A stretch of DNA of 64,000 nt from Pedobacter sp. (GCA_008015505.1 SSFR01000006.1:62001-126000); one strand, 5' to 3'; positions 25,001-34,548 are shown, numbered from the stretch's first letter. A program made the numbers and translations. The notes: a model not told the origin generated them from the letters alone.

Positions 25001-26350
25001 CTAAAGCAATAAACTACTAGCTAATCCAAGTATCAATAGGAAGCCAAATATGTCAGTAAATGTGGTGATGATAATGGACGAAGCAACAGCTGGATCAATT
25101 CCTATACGTTTAAGTAATAAAGGAATAGAAGCCCCTGTTATTCCTGCAACTACCAAATTACCTGTCATCGCTAGAAAAATAACCAAGCCAAGCATGGGAT
25201 TAGAATCATAAAACAGGGCGAACAAAAAAACAATCACACCATTTACAGCACCATTAATTAATCCTACAGTAAATTCTTTCAAAACGGTTCGATAAGCTTG
25301 TTGATCGGTTAGGTCATTCAAAGAAATTCGCCGAACAGTTACGGCAAGAGCTTGAGTAGCAGCATTTCCTCCCATACCAGCAATCATGGTCATATAGCCT
25401 GCCAGGATGCCTAATTGTACAATTGTGTCATCAAAGTAACGAATTACAGAAGCGGCTAAAAAAGCCGTTGCTAAGTTGACAATTAACCAAGGAAGCCTGC
25501 TTTTAACGGCCTCTATCCAATTTCCAGAAAGCTCTTCATCTTCGGATACTCCTGAAATTTTCAAAAAGTCTTCAGTATTTTCTTCCTCTAAAACATCAAT
25601 TACATCGTCGAAAGTAACACGCCCCAATAGCTTCATCTGATCATCTACCACTGGAATGCTGGTTAGATTATATTGTGAAATAAGTTTAGCTACTTCTTCT
25701 TGATCAGTTTCAGCTGTTACATAAATGAAGTCTGGTTTAACTAAATCTTTAATACGAACGATATGTCGAGATTTAATAATTTCTTTGAGTGATACAATAC
25801 CAATCAGTGTACCTTCATCATCAATGACATTGATCGTATAAAATTCCTCCATCTCCTCAGACTGACGAATGATTTCATCCAGAGCCTCTTTTTTACTCAG
25901 CTTTTGATTGATTTTGATGACCTGGGTATTCATTAAGCCACCAGCTGTATCCTCCTCATATCTTAAAAGAGAGCGGATATTCGAGGCATCTTCCTCGTCA
26001 AGTCCTTTTAGAATTTCCTGCTGTTGTTCTTCTGGTAGCTGACTGATAATATCAGTTGCATCATCATAATCCAGTTCTTCTACAATTTCAGATCGCCGTT
26101 CCGGATTCAGATTTTCTAATAGTTTTTCAGGATGAAACTCCGCGTCCATCTCTGCTATTACAACTGATGCAAACTCAGCTGGAAGGATACTAATGATACG
26201 TGCTCTTGCCTCTTGAGGTATACTTTCGAATAGAATAGCAATTTCGGATGCGTGATATCCCGAAACTAAGGCCAATAAAGTCGCATCATCCGACTCCAGC
26301 GCTTGCTTGAGATGCAATAAATCCGTTTTATCTAGTTCAAAAGATTGCAT
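25001..26350 (-). CDS. mgtE: Magnesium transporter MgtE
   Basis: A 449-residue channel. Residues 20-125 form the helical N domain (LPAEFASVVIAEMD, LEELDYDDATDIISQLPEE), residues 130-255 hold two CBS domains (GGLMNTQVIKIN, SIPVVDDQMKLLGRVTFDDVID), and five membrane helices follow from about residue 285 with the conserved GMGGNAATQALAVTVR. Cytosolic Mg2+ bound by the N and CBS domains closes the channel. No magnesium riboswitch is seen in the short upstream space. Confidence 0.93.
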   Translation of the reverse strand: MQSFELDKTDLLHLKQALESDDATLLALVSGYHASEIAILFESIPQEARARIISILPAEFASVVIAEMDAEFHPEKLLENLNPERRSEIVEELDYDDATDIISQLPEEQQQEILKGLDEEDASNIRSLLRYEEDTAGGLMNTQVIKINQKLSKKEALDEIIRQSEEMEEFYTINVIDDEGTLIGIVSLKEIIKSRHIVRIKDLVKPDFIYVTAETDQEEVAKLISQYNLTSIPVVDDQMKLLGRVTFDDVIDVLEEENTEDFLKISGVSEDEELSGNWIEAVKSRLPWLIVNLATAFLAASVIRYFDDTIVQLGILAGYMTMIAGMGGNAATQALAVTVRRISLNDLTDQQAYRTVLKEFTVGLINGAVNGVIVFLFALFYDSNPMLGLVIFLAMTGNLVVAGITGASIPLLLKRIGIDPAVASSIIITTFTDIFGFLLILGLASSLLL

Positions 26351-26412
26351 TTCCTGCTAAATTAGGAAATTTTGTTCACCACACACTAAGCCGAAACTTA
26401 GATCTTGCTTAC

Positions 26413-27021
26413 CTACAAAAAACTTAAGCTTTGAGGCCCCTGATTAAAGAGTAAATCAACAATACTTAAATTGGGCAAGAAGCCATTACGTTCTTCGAAT
26501 ACTTGGAAATAAGGTTTATGTATAAATGTGCTGTCTACTTTGGGATGAATACTTGTTCTAAAATCTGTCAAATTGGTATAAACTTTCTCGTAATCCGCTG
26601 TAAACCGGTAAGTAATGTCCAGCTTTAGTTGTCGCAAAAGAATTGCTAGAATATGTTCAGTATAATCGAATAAAAAATCCCATCTTTTTTCATAAAGTTC
26701 TACTAGATCATCCTCGTAATATTCAAAATAGGCTGACCGGCGATAAGATGTTTGTAAACTTTGCCAATGCAAACGCTGCCAGTTAAAATCATAACTAATT
26801 TTTACATCTTTTATCGATGTGTGCTGGCCAGTTCCCTTGGCTATTGGAATAATTAAATCAAGCTTACCGTTAGGGGAATGTATAACTGCCCGATTTCTAA
26901 ATGTTTGTTTTGGAAAATGCTCATACCGTTCAAAAAGAATATCCTGTTTATGTCGGACAAGTTTATTGAAATACATGATGGGTGGTAGATAAAATAGGGG
27001 AAATACTGCACCTTGTTCCAT
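26413..27021 (-). CDS. WbqC-like family protein
   Basis: A 202-residue protein with FPLFYLPPIMYFNKLVRHK at the start, then FRNRAVIHSPNGKLDLIIPI and DFNWQRLHWQSLQTSYRRSAYFEYY, which are characteristic of the WbqC family. The family is linked to surface polysaccharide or N-acylation chemistry in some bacteria, but its activity is not established. It is divergent from an acyltransferase gene and shares its upstream region. Confidence 0.8.
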   Translation of the reverse strand: MEQGAVFPLFYLPPIMYFNKLVRHKQDILFERYEHFPKQTFRNRAVIHSPNGKLDLIIPIAKGTGQHTSIKDVKISYDFNWQRLHWQSLQTSYRRSAYFEYYEDDLVELYEKRWDFLFDYTEHILAILLRQLKLDITYRFTADYEKVYTNLTDFRTSIHPKVDSTFIHKPYFQVFEERNGFLPNLSIVDLLFNQGPQSLSFL

Positions 27022-27105
27022 TATAAAAAGCTAAATTTGTTCTGTTTTTTCTCTTCGAATTTAGGAAGAAACTTTTTGAGAGCCTGTTTAAAAAATAATG
27101 ACCTA

Positions 27106-27987
27106 ATGAATTCCTTTTTTTATGGTATTATCTCTTCCCTGTTATATTTAGTTTCACTGTTGCCATTTTGGTTTTTATATATTCTATCAGATATTTTATT
27201 TTTTGTTTTGTATTATTTGATTGGGTATCGTAGATCAGTGGTACAGCGTAATTTGGCAAATTCATTTCCAGAGAAAACAGCCCTTGAACGTAGGCAAATT
27301 GAAAAAAAATATTTTCGCTTCTTGGCAGATACATTTTTTGAAACTATCAAATTAAGGTCTATTTCGAGCGCTGAATTAGCTAAACGATTTAAAATCATCA
27401 ATCCGGATGAGGTACTCAAGCACATACGAAATAATCAATCGGCTTTGATTGCGACGGGTCATTATGCAAATTGGGAATGGGGGGCCCCTGCTTGTTCATT
27501 TTTGCTTCAAACACAATTGATGATTATTTATAAGCCGCAGTCCAATAAATATTTCGAAACGATAATGAATCAAATTCGGTCTCGTTTTGGAGCAATTTTG
27601 GTGCCTATGCAGCAGGCTTTTCGTCAAATTATTAGCTACCAAAAAGGGCCTTTTTTAGCCATCTTTTTAAGCGACCAAACGCCGGTACAAACAGAATATA
27701 ATGTATTTATCCCATTTTTAAGCCAACCTACAGCTGTTTTTTTGGGAATTGAAAAAATTGCTAAAAAGACCGGACGGCCAGTGGTGTTTTATCATATGAA
27801 TCGCATTAAAAGGGGATATCACGAAGCCGTATTTAAAACACTTGTTGAAGATCCCAAAGCCACAACCGAACATGAAATTACCAAACTTCATACAGCCGAG
27901 CTGGAACGAGTGATTCGCCAAAAGCCCGAATTTTGGCTATGGTCGCACAAACGCTGGAAGTTTAAACCCGAAAACACGCTCGAATGA
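27106..27987 (+). CDS. LpxL/HtrB-like lysophospholipid acyltransferase
   Basis: A 293-residue membrane-anchored acyltransferase. A hydrophobic N-terminus (SLLYLVSLLPFWFLYILSDI) precedes the HtrB-type domain with RRSVVQRNLANSFPEK, the catalytic ATGHYANWEW, SDQTPV and FWLWSHKRWKF. It should add a secondary acyl chain to lipid A on the inner membrane. The start MNSFFYG is preferred over an ATG 31 codons upstream because the extra residues do not match the family. It overlaps the following glycosyltransferase by four bases. Confidence 0.88.
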   Translation: MNSFFYGIISSLLYLVSLLPFWFLYILSDILFFVLYYLIGYRRSVVQRNLANSFPEKTALERRQIEKKYFRFLADTFFETIKLRSISSAELAKRFKIINPDEVLKHIRNNQSALIATGHYANWEWGAPACSFLLQTQLMIIYKPQSNKYFETIMNQIRSRFGAILVPMQQAFRQIISYQKGPFLAIFLSDQTPVQTEYNVFIPFLSQPTAVFLGIEKIAKKTGRPVVFYHMNRIKRGYHEAVFKTLVEDPKATTEHEITKLHTAELERVIRQKPEFWLWSHKRWKFKPENTLE

Positions 27988-28994
27988 TTCTTTTCCCTAA
28001 AGTAGCCCTTGTCATTTTAAATTGGAATGGGAAAAAGTATCTGCAACAATTTTTGCCTTCAGTAATTGCAAGCTCCTATCCAAACTTAGAAATCGTTGTT
28101 GGTGATAATGCTTCTACGGATGATTCTGTCGTCTTTGTAAAAAAAAACTTTCCGACAATCAGAATTATTCAGAATGATAAAAATTATGGCTTTGCCGAAG
28201 GATATAATCGTATTCTAGCTCAGCTTGAAGCAGATTATTTTGTTTTGCTCAATTCAGATGTAGAAGTAGAGCCCAGTTGGATAGAGCCACTGATCGAGCT
28301 AATGGAAAACGATGATCGAATTGCTGCTGCACAGCCTAAACTGTTAAGTTATGCGAATAAACAGCTTTTCGAATATGCGGGTGCTGCTGGAGGGCTTTTA
28401 GATATTTTTGGATATCCCTTCTGCCGGGGGCGTATTTTCGACAGCATAGAAGCCGACACTGGTCAATACAATGCGATTGCCGAAATTTTTTGGGCCTCTG
28501 GCGCCGCATTCTTTATTAAGAAAAAGTATTGGGATGAAATCGGTGGATTTGATGCTCGCTTTTTTGCACACATGGAAGAAATTGACTTGTGTTGGCGCTT
28601 AAAAAATAAAGGCTATAAAATTATGTACTGCCCTGACTCAAGGGTTTACCATGTGGGTGGCGGAACATTAAGTTCAGAACACCCGTATAAAACCTACCTT
28701 AATTTTAGGAATAACCTGATGATGCTCCGTAAAAATCTACCCCTCAGTCGATCTGTGTGGATCATCTTTATTCGTTTCTGGCTGGATTTAGCTTCCTTAG
28801 TGAAATATGGATTAGCAGGTAAGTTCAAAAATGCAGCTGCTGTTAGCAGGGCACATTGTCACTTTTTAAAAAGTATCTTGCAGAGTAATAACCCATCGGT
28901 GGATACATCAAATTTCAATCACGTAGGTATTTTTCACCAGAGTATTGCATTAAAGCATTTTGTAAGTAAGGTGAAACATTTTGGTGATTTATGA
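27984..28994 (+). CDS. Family 2 glycosyltransferase
   Basis: A 336-residue GT-A enzyme. The start KVALVILNWNGKKYLQQFLP, DNASTDDSV, the metal-binding-like LLNSDVEV and ASGAAFFIKKKYW with HMEEIDLCWRLKNKGYKIMY place it among rhamnosyltransferase-like GT2 proteins that build surface polysaccharides. It is translationally coupled to the acyltransferase (ATGA overlap). Its 3' end overlaps the convergent aroQ gene by six bases. Sugar donor and acceptor are unknown. Confidence 0.88.
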   Translation: MILFPKVALVILNWNGKKYLQQFLPSVIASSYPNLEIVVGDNASTDDSVVFVKKNFPTIRIIQNDKNYGFAEGYNRILAQLEADYFVLLNSDVEVEPSWIEPLIELMENDDRIAAAQPKLLSYANKQLFEYAGAAGGLLDIFGYPFCRGRIFDSIEADTGQYNAIAEIFWASGAAFFIKKKYWDEIGGFDARFFAHMEEIDLCWRLKNKGYKIMYCPDSRVYHVGGGTLSSEHPYKTYLNFRNNLMMLRKNLPLSRSVWIIFIRFWLDLASLVKYGLAGKFKNAAAVSRAHCHFLKSILQSNNPSVDTSNFNHVGIFHQSIALKHFVSKVKHFGDL

Positions 28995-29423
28995 GAAATT
29001 TTGAGGCTCTTGCAAAAAACTCTCTAAAGCTAATCGATAACCATCTAAGCCGAAACCTGTTAATACCCCCCTGCAATTTTTGCCTGTCAGTGAAATATGA
29101 CGATACTTCTCTCGCGCATAAATATTAGATATGTGAACCTCAACAACAGATGTATCGATCGCCATAATGGCATCAGCAATAGCAACTGAGGTATGGGTAT
29201 AGCCTCCAACATTAATGATAATTCCATCATAAGAAAAGCCCACCTCATGTAGTTTATCAATAATTAGACCCTCGACATTACTTTGAAAATAATCTATATG
29301 AACGCTTGAGTATTTAGTTTTTAATGTTGTTAGATAAAGTTCAAAATTTGTATCTCCATAGATGGACTTTTCCCGAACGCCTAGTAAATTCAAATTTGGG
29401 CCATTGATTATCTGTATCTTCAT
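28989..29423 (-). CDS. aroQ: Type II 3-dehydroquinate dehydratase
   Basis: A 144-residue enzyme of the shikimate pathway converting 3-dehydroquinate to 3-dehydroshikimate. The N-terminus MKIQIINGPNLNLLGVRE is diagnostic; a longer open frame exists but is not conserved. The catalytic Tyr lies in SIYGD, and INVGGYTHTSVAIADAI and EVHISNIYAREKYR carry the other active-site residues. It forms dodecamers in other bacteria. The gene is divergent from the recombinase gene with only 18 bases between starts. Confidence 0.95.
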   Translation of the reverse strand: MKIQIINGPNLNLLGVREKSIYGDTNFELYLTTLKTKYSSVHIDYFQSNVEGLIIDKLHEVGFSYDGIIINVGGYTHTSVAIADAIMAIDTSVVEVHISNIYAREKYRHISLTGKNCRGVLTGFGLDGYRLALESFLQEPQNFS

Positions 29424-29441
29424 AGCCAAACTTAAAAAAAA

Positions 29442-30335
29442 TTGGACTGGCAAACGAGTATACGTGGTTTCAAATCTTATCTGCAATTAGAACGAGGCCT
29501 TGCATCAAATACCGTCGAAGCATATCTACAAGATGTAGATAAATTAGTGCAGTATTTTGAGGGAACTGATAAACAAGTGGGGCAAGTATCAATTAATGAT
29601 CTGCGATCTTTCCTCGTTTGGATTAATCAGTTAGGAATACTTCCACCAAGTCAGGCTCGAATTTTATCGGGCTTAAAAGCATTCTTTTCATACTTATTGA
29701 TTGAAAACGTCATCACTAATAATCCTACTGCCCTACTATCGAGCCCAAGAATCACGCGAAAACTTCCAGACACACTAAGCATCGTCGATATTAATAAGCT
29801 GATCGATGCCATAGACCTTTCCAAACACGAGGGTGTGCGCAATAAAGCCATGATCGAAATATTGTATGGATGTGGTTTACGGGTTTCGGAACTAACTACC
29901 CTACGCCTCTCCAATCTTTTTCTAGACATAGATTTTATAAAAATAATTGGAAAGGGAAATAAAGAACGTTTAGTCCCTATAGGTAGTGAGGCAATCAAAT
30001 TTCTGCGGATATACTTAAATGAGATTAGAATCCATATGCCCATTAAACCAGGAAAAGAAGATTATATTTTTCTAAATAATCGTGGTAATCCAATATCCAG
30101 GATAATGGTTTTTATCATCATTAAACAACTGGCACAAGTAGCGGGGATTAAAAAAAATATCAGTCCGCATACTTTTCGGCATTCTTTTGCTACGCATCTG
30201 GTTGAGGGGGGAGCCGATTTAAGAGCAGTACAAGAAATGTTAGGGCATGAAAGTATTACCACAACCGAAATTTATACTCATCTGAACCGAGATTATTTAC
30301 GTGATACCATTACCCAGTTCCACCCAAGAAGTTAA
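29442..30335 (+). CDS. xerD: XerC/XerD-type tyrosine recombinase
   Basis: A 297-residue protein with the N-terminal core-binding domain (SYLQLERGLASNTVEAYLQD) and a catalytic domain carrying Arg in YGCGLRVSEL, Lys in IGKGNKERLV, HTFRHSFATHL, MLGHESITTT and Tyr in EIYTHL. It is the size of the dimer-resolving XerC/XerD pair and sits in a housekeeping context, unlike the fused recombinase of the mobile element. Start is TTG. Whether it is XerC or XerD is not settled. Its end overlaps the convergent gene by four bases. Confidence 0.85.
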   Translation: MDWQTSIRGFKSYLQLERGLASNTVEAYLQDVDKLVQYFEGTDKQVGQVSINDLRSFLVWINQLGILPPSQARILSGLKAFFSYLLIENVITNNPTALLSSPRITRKLPDTLSIVDINKLIDAIDLSKHEGVRNKAMIEILYGCGLRVSELTTLRLSNLFLDIDFIKIIGKGNKERLVPIGSEAIKFLRIYLNEIRIHMPIKPGKEDYIFLNNRGNPISRIMVFIIIKQLAQVAGIKKNISPHTFRHSFATHLVEGGADLRAVQEMLGHESITTTEIYTHLNRDYLRDTITQFHPRS

Positions 30336-31378
30336 AGAGCTTGCTTAAAAAGGAAGTCCATCGTATTGGCCCGGTCTGCATAATCCCAAAGCTTTGGCCT
30401 CTGACTATGTCCAAAACGTACTTGATCGATGGCTAGTTCTGGTATTGAAGCACTTACCACACACTGAATTTGCTCATCGAGTAATTTTATTTTTCCCCCC
30501 AATGAAGCCAAATCTTCATATGTTTCGTAATTCAGCACGGCTAAAGGTGACCAGAGCGATTCAGCAGGTTTAAGTAGTAGAAAACCATTATCTAAATGTG
30601 TTTCTCGATTGACTAGTAAAATTGATTTATGGTAGTCGTAATTGTTGGTATACTTACTATGATTGCTTACCCATTGAAATGGTTCGATTGCTTCAAAGAA
30701 GAGACGAAAGTCATAATCAGTAGGTACATACAACTTGGAAACATTTCGACATCCCAAACCAAAGTAGTCGAAAATATCATGTCCTAGTTGTTTTAAATCA
30801 GCTTGAGTTTCATCGCCTCTAAGCACGGCAAGGCTATTTCGATTTTTGCGAATAATGTGTGGTACATTTCTAAAATAGTAATCGAAATATCGAGATGTAT
30901 TCGTACTTCCTGTAGCAATAACAGCATCGAAGCCTTGAAGTCGATCAATATATTGAATTTGTTCAGTAATGGCTGGCGTTATGTCGATCAATTTTTTTAG
31001 CAGATAAGGAATTAAAAGCTGATCTTGAGACGATAGTTTGATGAGCGCCTGATGCCCGGCTACTAGTACACATAAGATATCATGAAAGCCAACAGCTGGG
31101 ATATTACCAGCCAAAATCAGTCCCACTTTTTTCATTGAGTGAATCGTAGGCTTTTGTTGTTTTTGGAGGGAAAACCAGTGTGTTAAATCTTGTCGGTTCA
31201 GCATTTCGCCAATTGAAAAAACTGCTCTGCAAACATTTTGAGGGATAAACCACGCATTTTTTGCTTGGATCAAGCTGGCGAGCTGGTTCAATTCATCATC
31301 TGGTTTTCGCAGTTGATCACCCAATTGAGTTAATACTTCTATTAGTTTATCTGCTGTCAAAGTCTTATCAGTCTCCAT
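30332..31378 (-). CDS. Acyl-CoA reductase (LuxC-like)
   Basis: A 348-residue protein with an aldehyde-dehydrogenase-like fold. GLILAGNIPAVGFHDILCV, IATGSTNTSRYFDYYF, SLAVLRGDE and the catalytic Cys region FGLGCRNVSKLYVP are typical of the LuxC-type acyl-CoA reductases found beside a 4Fe-4S ferredoxin gene in many Bacteroidota. It probably reduces an acyl-CoA to aldehyde with NADPH. It is divergent from the ferredoxin gene, which is 85 bases away. Confidence 0.8.
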   Translation of the reverse strand: METDKTLTADKLIEVLTQLGDQLRKPDDELNQLASLIQAKNAWFIPQNVCRAVFSIGEMLNRQDLTHWFSLQKQQKPTIHSMKKVGLILAGNIPAVGFHDILCVLVAGHQALIKLSSQDQLLIPYLLKKLIDITPAITEQIQYIDRLQGFDAVIATGSTNTSRYFDYYFRNVPHIIRKNRNSLAVLRGDETQADLKQLGHDIFDYFGLGCRNVSKLYVPTDYDFRLFFEAIEPFQWVSNHSKYTNNYDYHKSILLVNRETHLDNGFLLLKPAESLWSPLAVLNYETYEDLASLGGKIKLLDEQIQCVVSASIPELAIDQVRFGHSQRPKLWDYADRANTMDFLFKQAL

Positions 31379-31397
31379 TAAATTCCCCTAAATGTGC

Positions 31398-31405
31398 TAT
31401 ATTTG
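31398..31405 (+). promoter_or_regulatory. -7 box of the 4Fe-4S ferredoxin gene
   Basis: TATATTTG followed by C matches the consensus. It lies downstream of a possible earlier ATG (31392), so translation must begin at 31464, behind AAGGAGGA. Confidence 0.6.
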
Positions 31406-31463
31406 CATTGTTTTTACCTCTCCATGCGGCACAAAAGTAAAAATAGATTTTGAAGGAGGATTC

Positions 31464-31817
31464 ATGGCTATTAAAATTACAGACGAATGCATTAATTGCG
31501 GAGCATGTGAGCCCGAATGCCCTAATAATGCTATTTATGATGCAGGTGCGTCCTGGAAATTTGCCGATGGAACAGCTCTGCGTGGTCTAATTGATTTTGG
31601 AAAAGGCAATACCAGAGATGCGGAAGAAGCCCAACCCGCTGTATCAGACGAATACTACTATATTGTTTCTGATAAATGTACTGAGTGTGTTGGATTTCAC
31701 GATGAGCCACAATGTGCGGCCGTTTGTCCCGTGGATTGCTGTGTAGATGATGAAAACATACGTGAAACGGAAGAAGAGCTTTTGAATAAAAAGGCTTGGC
31801 TACATGCCGAAAAATAA
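31464..31817 (+). CDS. 4Fe-4S dicluster ferredoxin
   Basis: A 117-residue ferredoxin. The first cluster motif is CINCGACEPECP and the second CTECVGFHDEPQCAAVCPVDCC, with the longer insertion in the second site typical of the Bacteroidota/YfhL-like type. A strong ribosome-binding site AAGGAGGA precedes MAIKIT. It carries electrons at low potential; the partner is unknown, although the adjacent acyl-CoA reductase gene is a recurrent neighbour. Confidence 0.92.
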   Translation: MAIKITDECINCGACEPECPNNAIYDAGASWKFADGTALRGLIDFGKGNTRDAEEAQPAVSDEYYYIVSDKCTECVGFHDEPQCAAVCPVDCCVDDENIRETEEELLNKKAWLHAEK

Positions 31818-31886
31818 AACTTATATATTTTTTTTACTCATCCACTTCTTTAATCTTTTTTTTGGCCAATCTGCATTGGGTGCGTT

Positions 31887-33962
31887 TCATTTCAGTGTGT
31901 AGTCAACACGAATGTGGCGAGCGCCAATTAACATGGCTTTAAATATTGACTTAATCGTTTCAATATCTTTTAATGTGATATCGCTGTTGATGAGTTGGTT
32001 TTGATCTAGTTTATAATTTATAATACGCTCGACAAGATCACTGATACGCTGGTCGTCTGGTTCTTTTAAACTTCTCGAAGCAGCCTCTACAGAATCGGCA
32101 AGCATAAGAATGGCAGTTTCTTTAGAAAAAGGAATTGGGCCAGGATATCTGAAAGTATTTTCATCTACCAATTGTTCTGGAAAATTTTTCAGAAAAGATT
32201 GGTAAAAGTAATCTACACGGGTATTGCCATGATGGGTACGTATAAAGTCAATTACCATTTCGGGGACTCGGTGTTTTCGTGCTATTTCAATGCCTTTATT
32301 TACATGTTGAATGATGATTTGTGCACTTTCCTCGTACGATAAAATGTCGTGTGGGTTGTATCCTGTGCTTTGATTTTCGATAAAATATTGAGGATTGTCC
32401 ATTTTACCAATATCATGATACAAAGCACCAGCCCTTACTAGTAATGCATTCCCTCCTATTTTGAAGATTGCAGCTTCTGCCAAATTGGCTACTTGAAGTG
32501 AATGCTGAAATGTCCCTGGAGCTTTATAAGCTAAATCACGCAGCAACTTCATGTTGGTATTGGTCAATTCCATTAATGACACATCAGAAGTAATACCGAA
32601 AAGTGCTTCAAATGCATAAATCAATGGGTAAGCTAACAAAGAGAGTGTGACACTAAAGATAAATGGGATAAAGTTGATCCATTCAACTTGATCTATGGAA
32701 CCATTTCTAATAAATGAAATACCCAAATAAGCCACTGAATAATTGCATAAAATAAGCAATGCCGAAACAAGAAACTGTTCCCTTTTAACCAAATTTTTGA
32801 TGCTATAGATAGATACCATCCCTGCCGTGATTTGTAAAAAAGCAAACTCAAAACTATTGGGAACAAAAAAACCTGCTATCAAAACCACCAACAAATGAAT
32901 ATTTAAAGCTAAACGTGTATCAAAAAGTATTCTAATAATAATTGGTACAATACAATATGGAATATAATATACACTTGGTAGTTTCACTTTGAGAGACCAT
33001 GATAAGACAATCAGCATCCCTGTGATTACTAGCAAAATAATCGATAACTGCCGATTACTATAGTAGATATCTCGTCTAAAAAGATATAAAAAAACAACTA
33101 ATAAGCTGATAATTAACCCAACTAAAAGAAATTGTCCCAATAAAATCACACGGAAATCACCGATTACCCGAGTATTTTCCGCATCACGAAGTGATTCTAA
33201 CTTTTGATAGGTATCTGCATTAATCGTTGCTTCATGGGCAATAATGAGCTCACCTTTTTGTACCACTCCCCGTGTAAGTGAGATATTTAATAAGGCCTCA
33301 GTCTCAATTTTATCCATCAAATGTTCATCATAGACATAATTTACTTGCAAGTGATTTTCTATCCGACCAAGTAGCCAACTTTTATTTTTAATGGATGGAT
33401 ACTTATTAATCATTTGTTCAGCATATTTCAATCCTGTTTCTACCGTATAGGCATCAGCTGTATTTATATGTTGAGCTGCGTTATTGGTTAATAAGGTAAA
33501 TGGGTAGTTAGAGTTATTTTGCTGATATTTTTTAATTAGCAACATAACTCCACGACTATAAATATTCCTTAATAGCAGATTTCCAAAGGTTTTGTAGGTA
33601 GCTTTTTGCGATTCTGGAACAAGAGCACCTTTCCATTTGACTTCGAAATCAGTATTAAAGTCATCAATGGATTTATGAACAATCTCTTGATTATTTTGAT
33701 AAACTGGATGCAATGAATGTAGAATATCCTGGCGGTCTTTCTCGATTTCAGCGTTTGTCTTTTTTATAGCAAAACGATAAGGTGCGATGAGATCATTTTG
33801 CATCCAAATCTTACCCTTTTCAAACTCAAATCTAAAACGTGCTTGCTTGGGTAAAACCAAGGCAATAATGAGCACGCTTAAGCTTATCATAACATACTTG
33901 AAAGTTTGAGCGTATCTACGATAAACTAATCGGTATGAATTGGTTCGTCTAACTACTTTCAT
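31887..33962 (-). CDS. 7TM-HD membrane protein (PgpH-like cyclic-di-AMP phosphodiesterase)
   Basis: A 691-residue protein. One membrane helix (about residues 25-40) is followed by a large extracytoplasmic domain, seven helices (about 275-450) and a cytoplasmic HD domain with RAGALYHDIGKMDNPQYF and HHGNTRVDYF. This order (7TMR-HDED, 7TMR-HD, HDIG) is that of PgpH, which hydrolyses cyclic di-AMP. The start at MKVVRR fits the basic pre-helix segment. Nucleotide specificity is inferred from the family. Confidence 0.88.
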   Translation of the reverse strand: MKVVRRTNSYRLVYRRYAQTFKYVMISLSVLIIALVLPKQARFRFEFEKGKIWMQNDLIAPYRFAIKKTNAEIEKDRQDILHSLHPVYQNNQEIVHKSIDDFNTDFEVKWKGALVPESQKATYKTFGNLLLRNIYSRGVMLLIKKYQQNNSNYPFTLLTNNAAQHINTADAYTVETGLKYAEQMINKYPSIKNKSWLLGRIENHLQVNYVYDEHLMDKIETEALLNISLTRGVVQKGELIIAHEATINADTYQKLESLRDAENTRVIGDFRVILLGQFLLVGLIISLLVVFLYLFRRDIYYSNRQLSIILLVITGMLIVLSWSLKVKLPSVYYIPYCIVPIIIRILFDTRLALNIHLLVVLIAGFFVPNSFEFAFLQITAGMVSIYSIKNLVKREQFLVSALLILCNYSVAYLGISFIRNGSIDQVEWINFIPFIFSVTLSLLAYPLIYAFEALFGITSDVSLMELTNTNMKLLRDLAYKAPGTFQHSLQVANLAEAAIFKIGGNALLVRAGALYHDIGKMDNPQYFIENQSTGYNPHDILSYEESAQIIIQHVNKGIEIARKHRVPEMVIDFIRTHHGNTRVDYFYQSFLKNFPEQLVDENTFRYPGPIPFSKETAILMLADSVEAASRSLKEPDDQRISDLVERIINYKLDQNQLINSDITLKDIETIKSIFKAMLIGARHIRVDYTLK

Positions 33963-34354
33963 CTAAACCAAAAGTACTCATTATGCGACACACGAGTCAC
34001 ATCTAGTCTCAATCATTTCGATGAATATCATATTAAATAAAATTACAATTGGCAAATGTTTAATATAATTGATATTGTAAAATAAGATATAATGAGCTTG
34101 TTTTTTTATTTTTCACTATAAAATTATTGTGAATTTAACTATAAAAGCATCTAATATTTTTTGATGAATAATAGATTAATAAATATTTATTAATATAGTG
34201 ATAAATATAAAGTAAATATGAGTGTAAATATGTATATTTACTAATAGCAATATCATTAAATACAATCAACACACATCTGTCAATTGACTGAGAGGAGAGC
34301 GATACCTCATTGAAAAATGTAGCTCATATGTTTGGCCATTAAGAACAATTGATT
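33963..34354. other. AT-rich intergenic region before the Cys-rich peptide gene
   Basis: Gene-free and extremely AT-rich up to about 34260. The stretch 34285-34320 (CTGAGAGGAGAGCGATACCT and following) is less AT-rich and could fold as a small hairpin via GAGG/CCTC. No promoter can be assigned with confidence. Confidence 0.4.
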
Positions 34355-34465
34355 ATGAAAGTGACGCATTTATCGAAAAAATCAATGAAGCACTATCTTA
34401 TTGCTTCCGGTTGTTGTTGCTGTAGCTGCTGTTGTAGTTGTTGTGTTACTGTGAATGGAAAATAG
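34355..34465 (+). CDS. 36-residue Cys-rich peptide
   Basis: The frame encodes MKVTHLSKKSMKHYLIASG followed by a block of nine Cys in eleven residues (CCCCSCCCSCC) and the tail VTVNGK. An intrinsic terminator follows 16 bases later, so this looks like a complete small transcription unit. It could be a ribosomally made, modified peptide precursor, a metal-binding peptide, or a Cys-codon attenuator leader whose operon has been lost. No modification enzyme or sulfur-metabolism gene lies on either side. The upstream ribosome-binding site is weak. Confidence 0.5.
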   Translation: MKVTHLSKKSMKHYLIASGCCCCSCCCSCCVTVNGK

Positions 34466-34481
34466 TGCTTGGCATTAATTA

Positions 34482-34548
34482 TTCAATAAACAAAGAGCGA
34501 AAACCTGTTTAGTACTTAGGTTGGGTTTTTTGCTCTTTGTTTATTGAA
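34482..34548. terminator. Strong bidirectional terminator
   Basis: Perfect 17-bp arms (34482-34498 and 34532-34548) are extended by AAAACC/GGTTTT and followed by T-rich sequence. It serves the Cys-rich peptide gene on one strand and covers the last codons of the pseudouridine synthase gene on the other. Confidence 0.85.

Noticed and set aside
27078..27105. Further copy of the TIR element (GAGCCTGTTTAAAAAATAAT)
   Set aside because: Only the first dozen bases resemble the terminal repeat and no interior or second end follows; similar weak matches at 30337 and 62119 were rejected for the same reason.
29442..30335. XerD-like recombinase as the integrase of a second mobile element
   Set aside because: It has the standard two-domain Xer form, sits among housekeeping genes and no attachment repeats were noticed around it.
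34285..34320. Thiamine- or SAM-type riboswitch before the Cys-rich peptide
   Set aside because: CTGAGAGGAGAGCGATACC is superficially like a riboswitch core, but the other conserved segments are missing.
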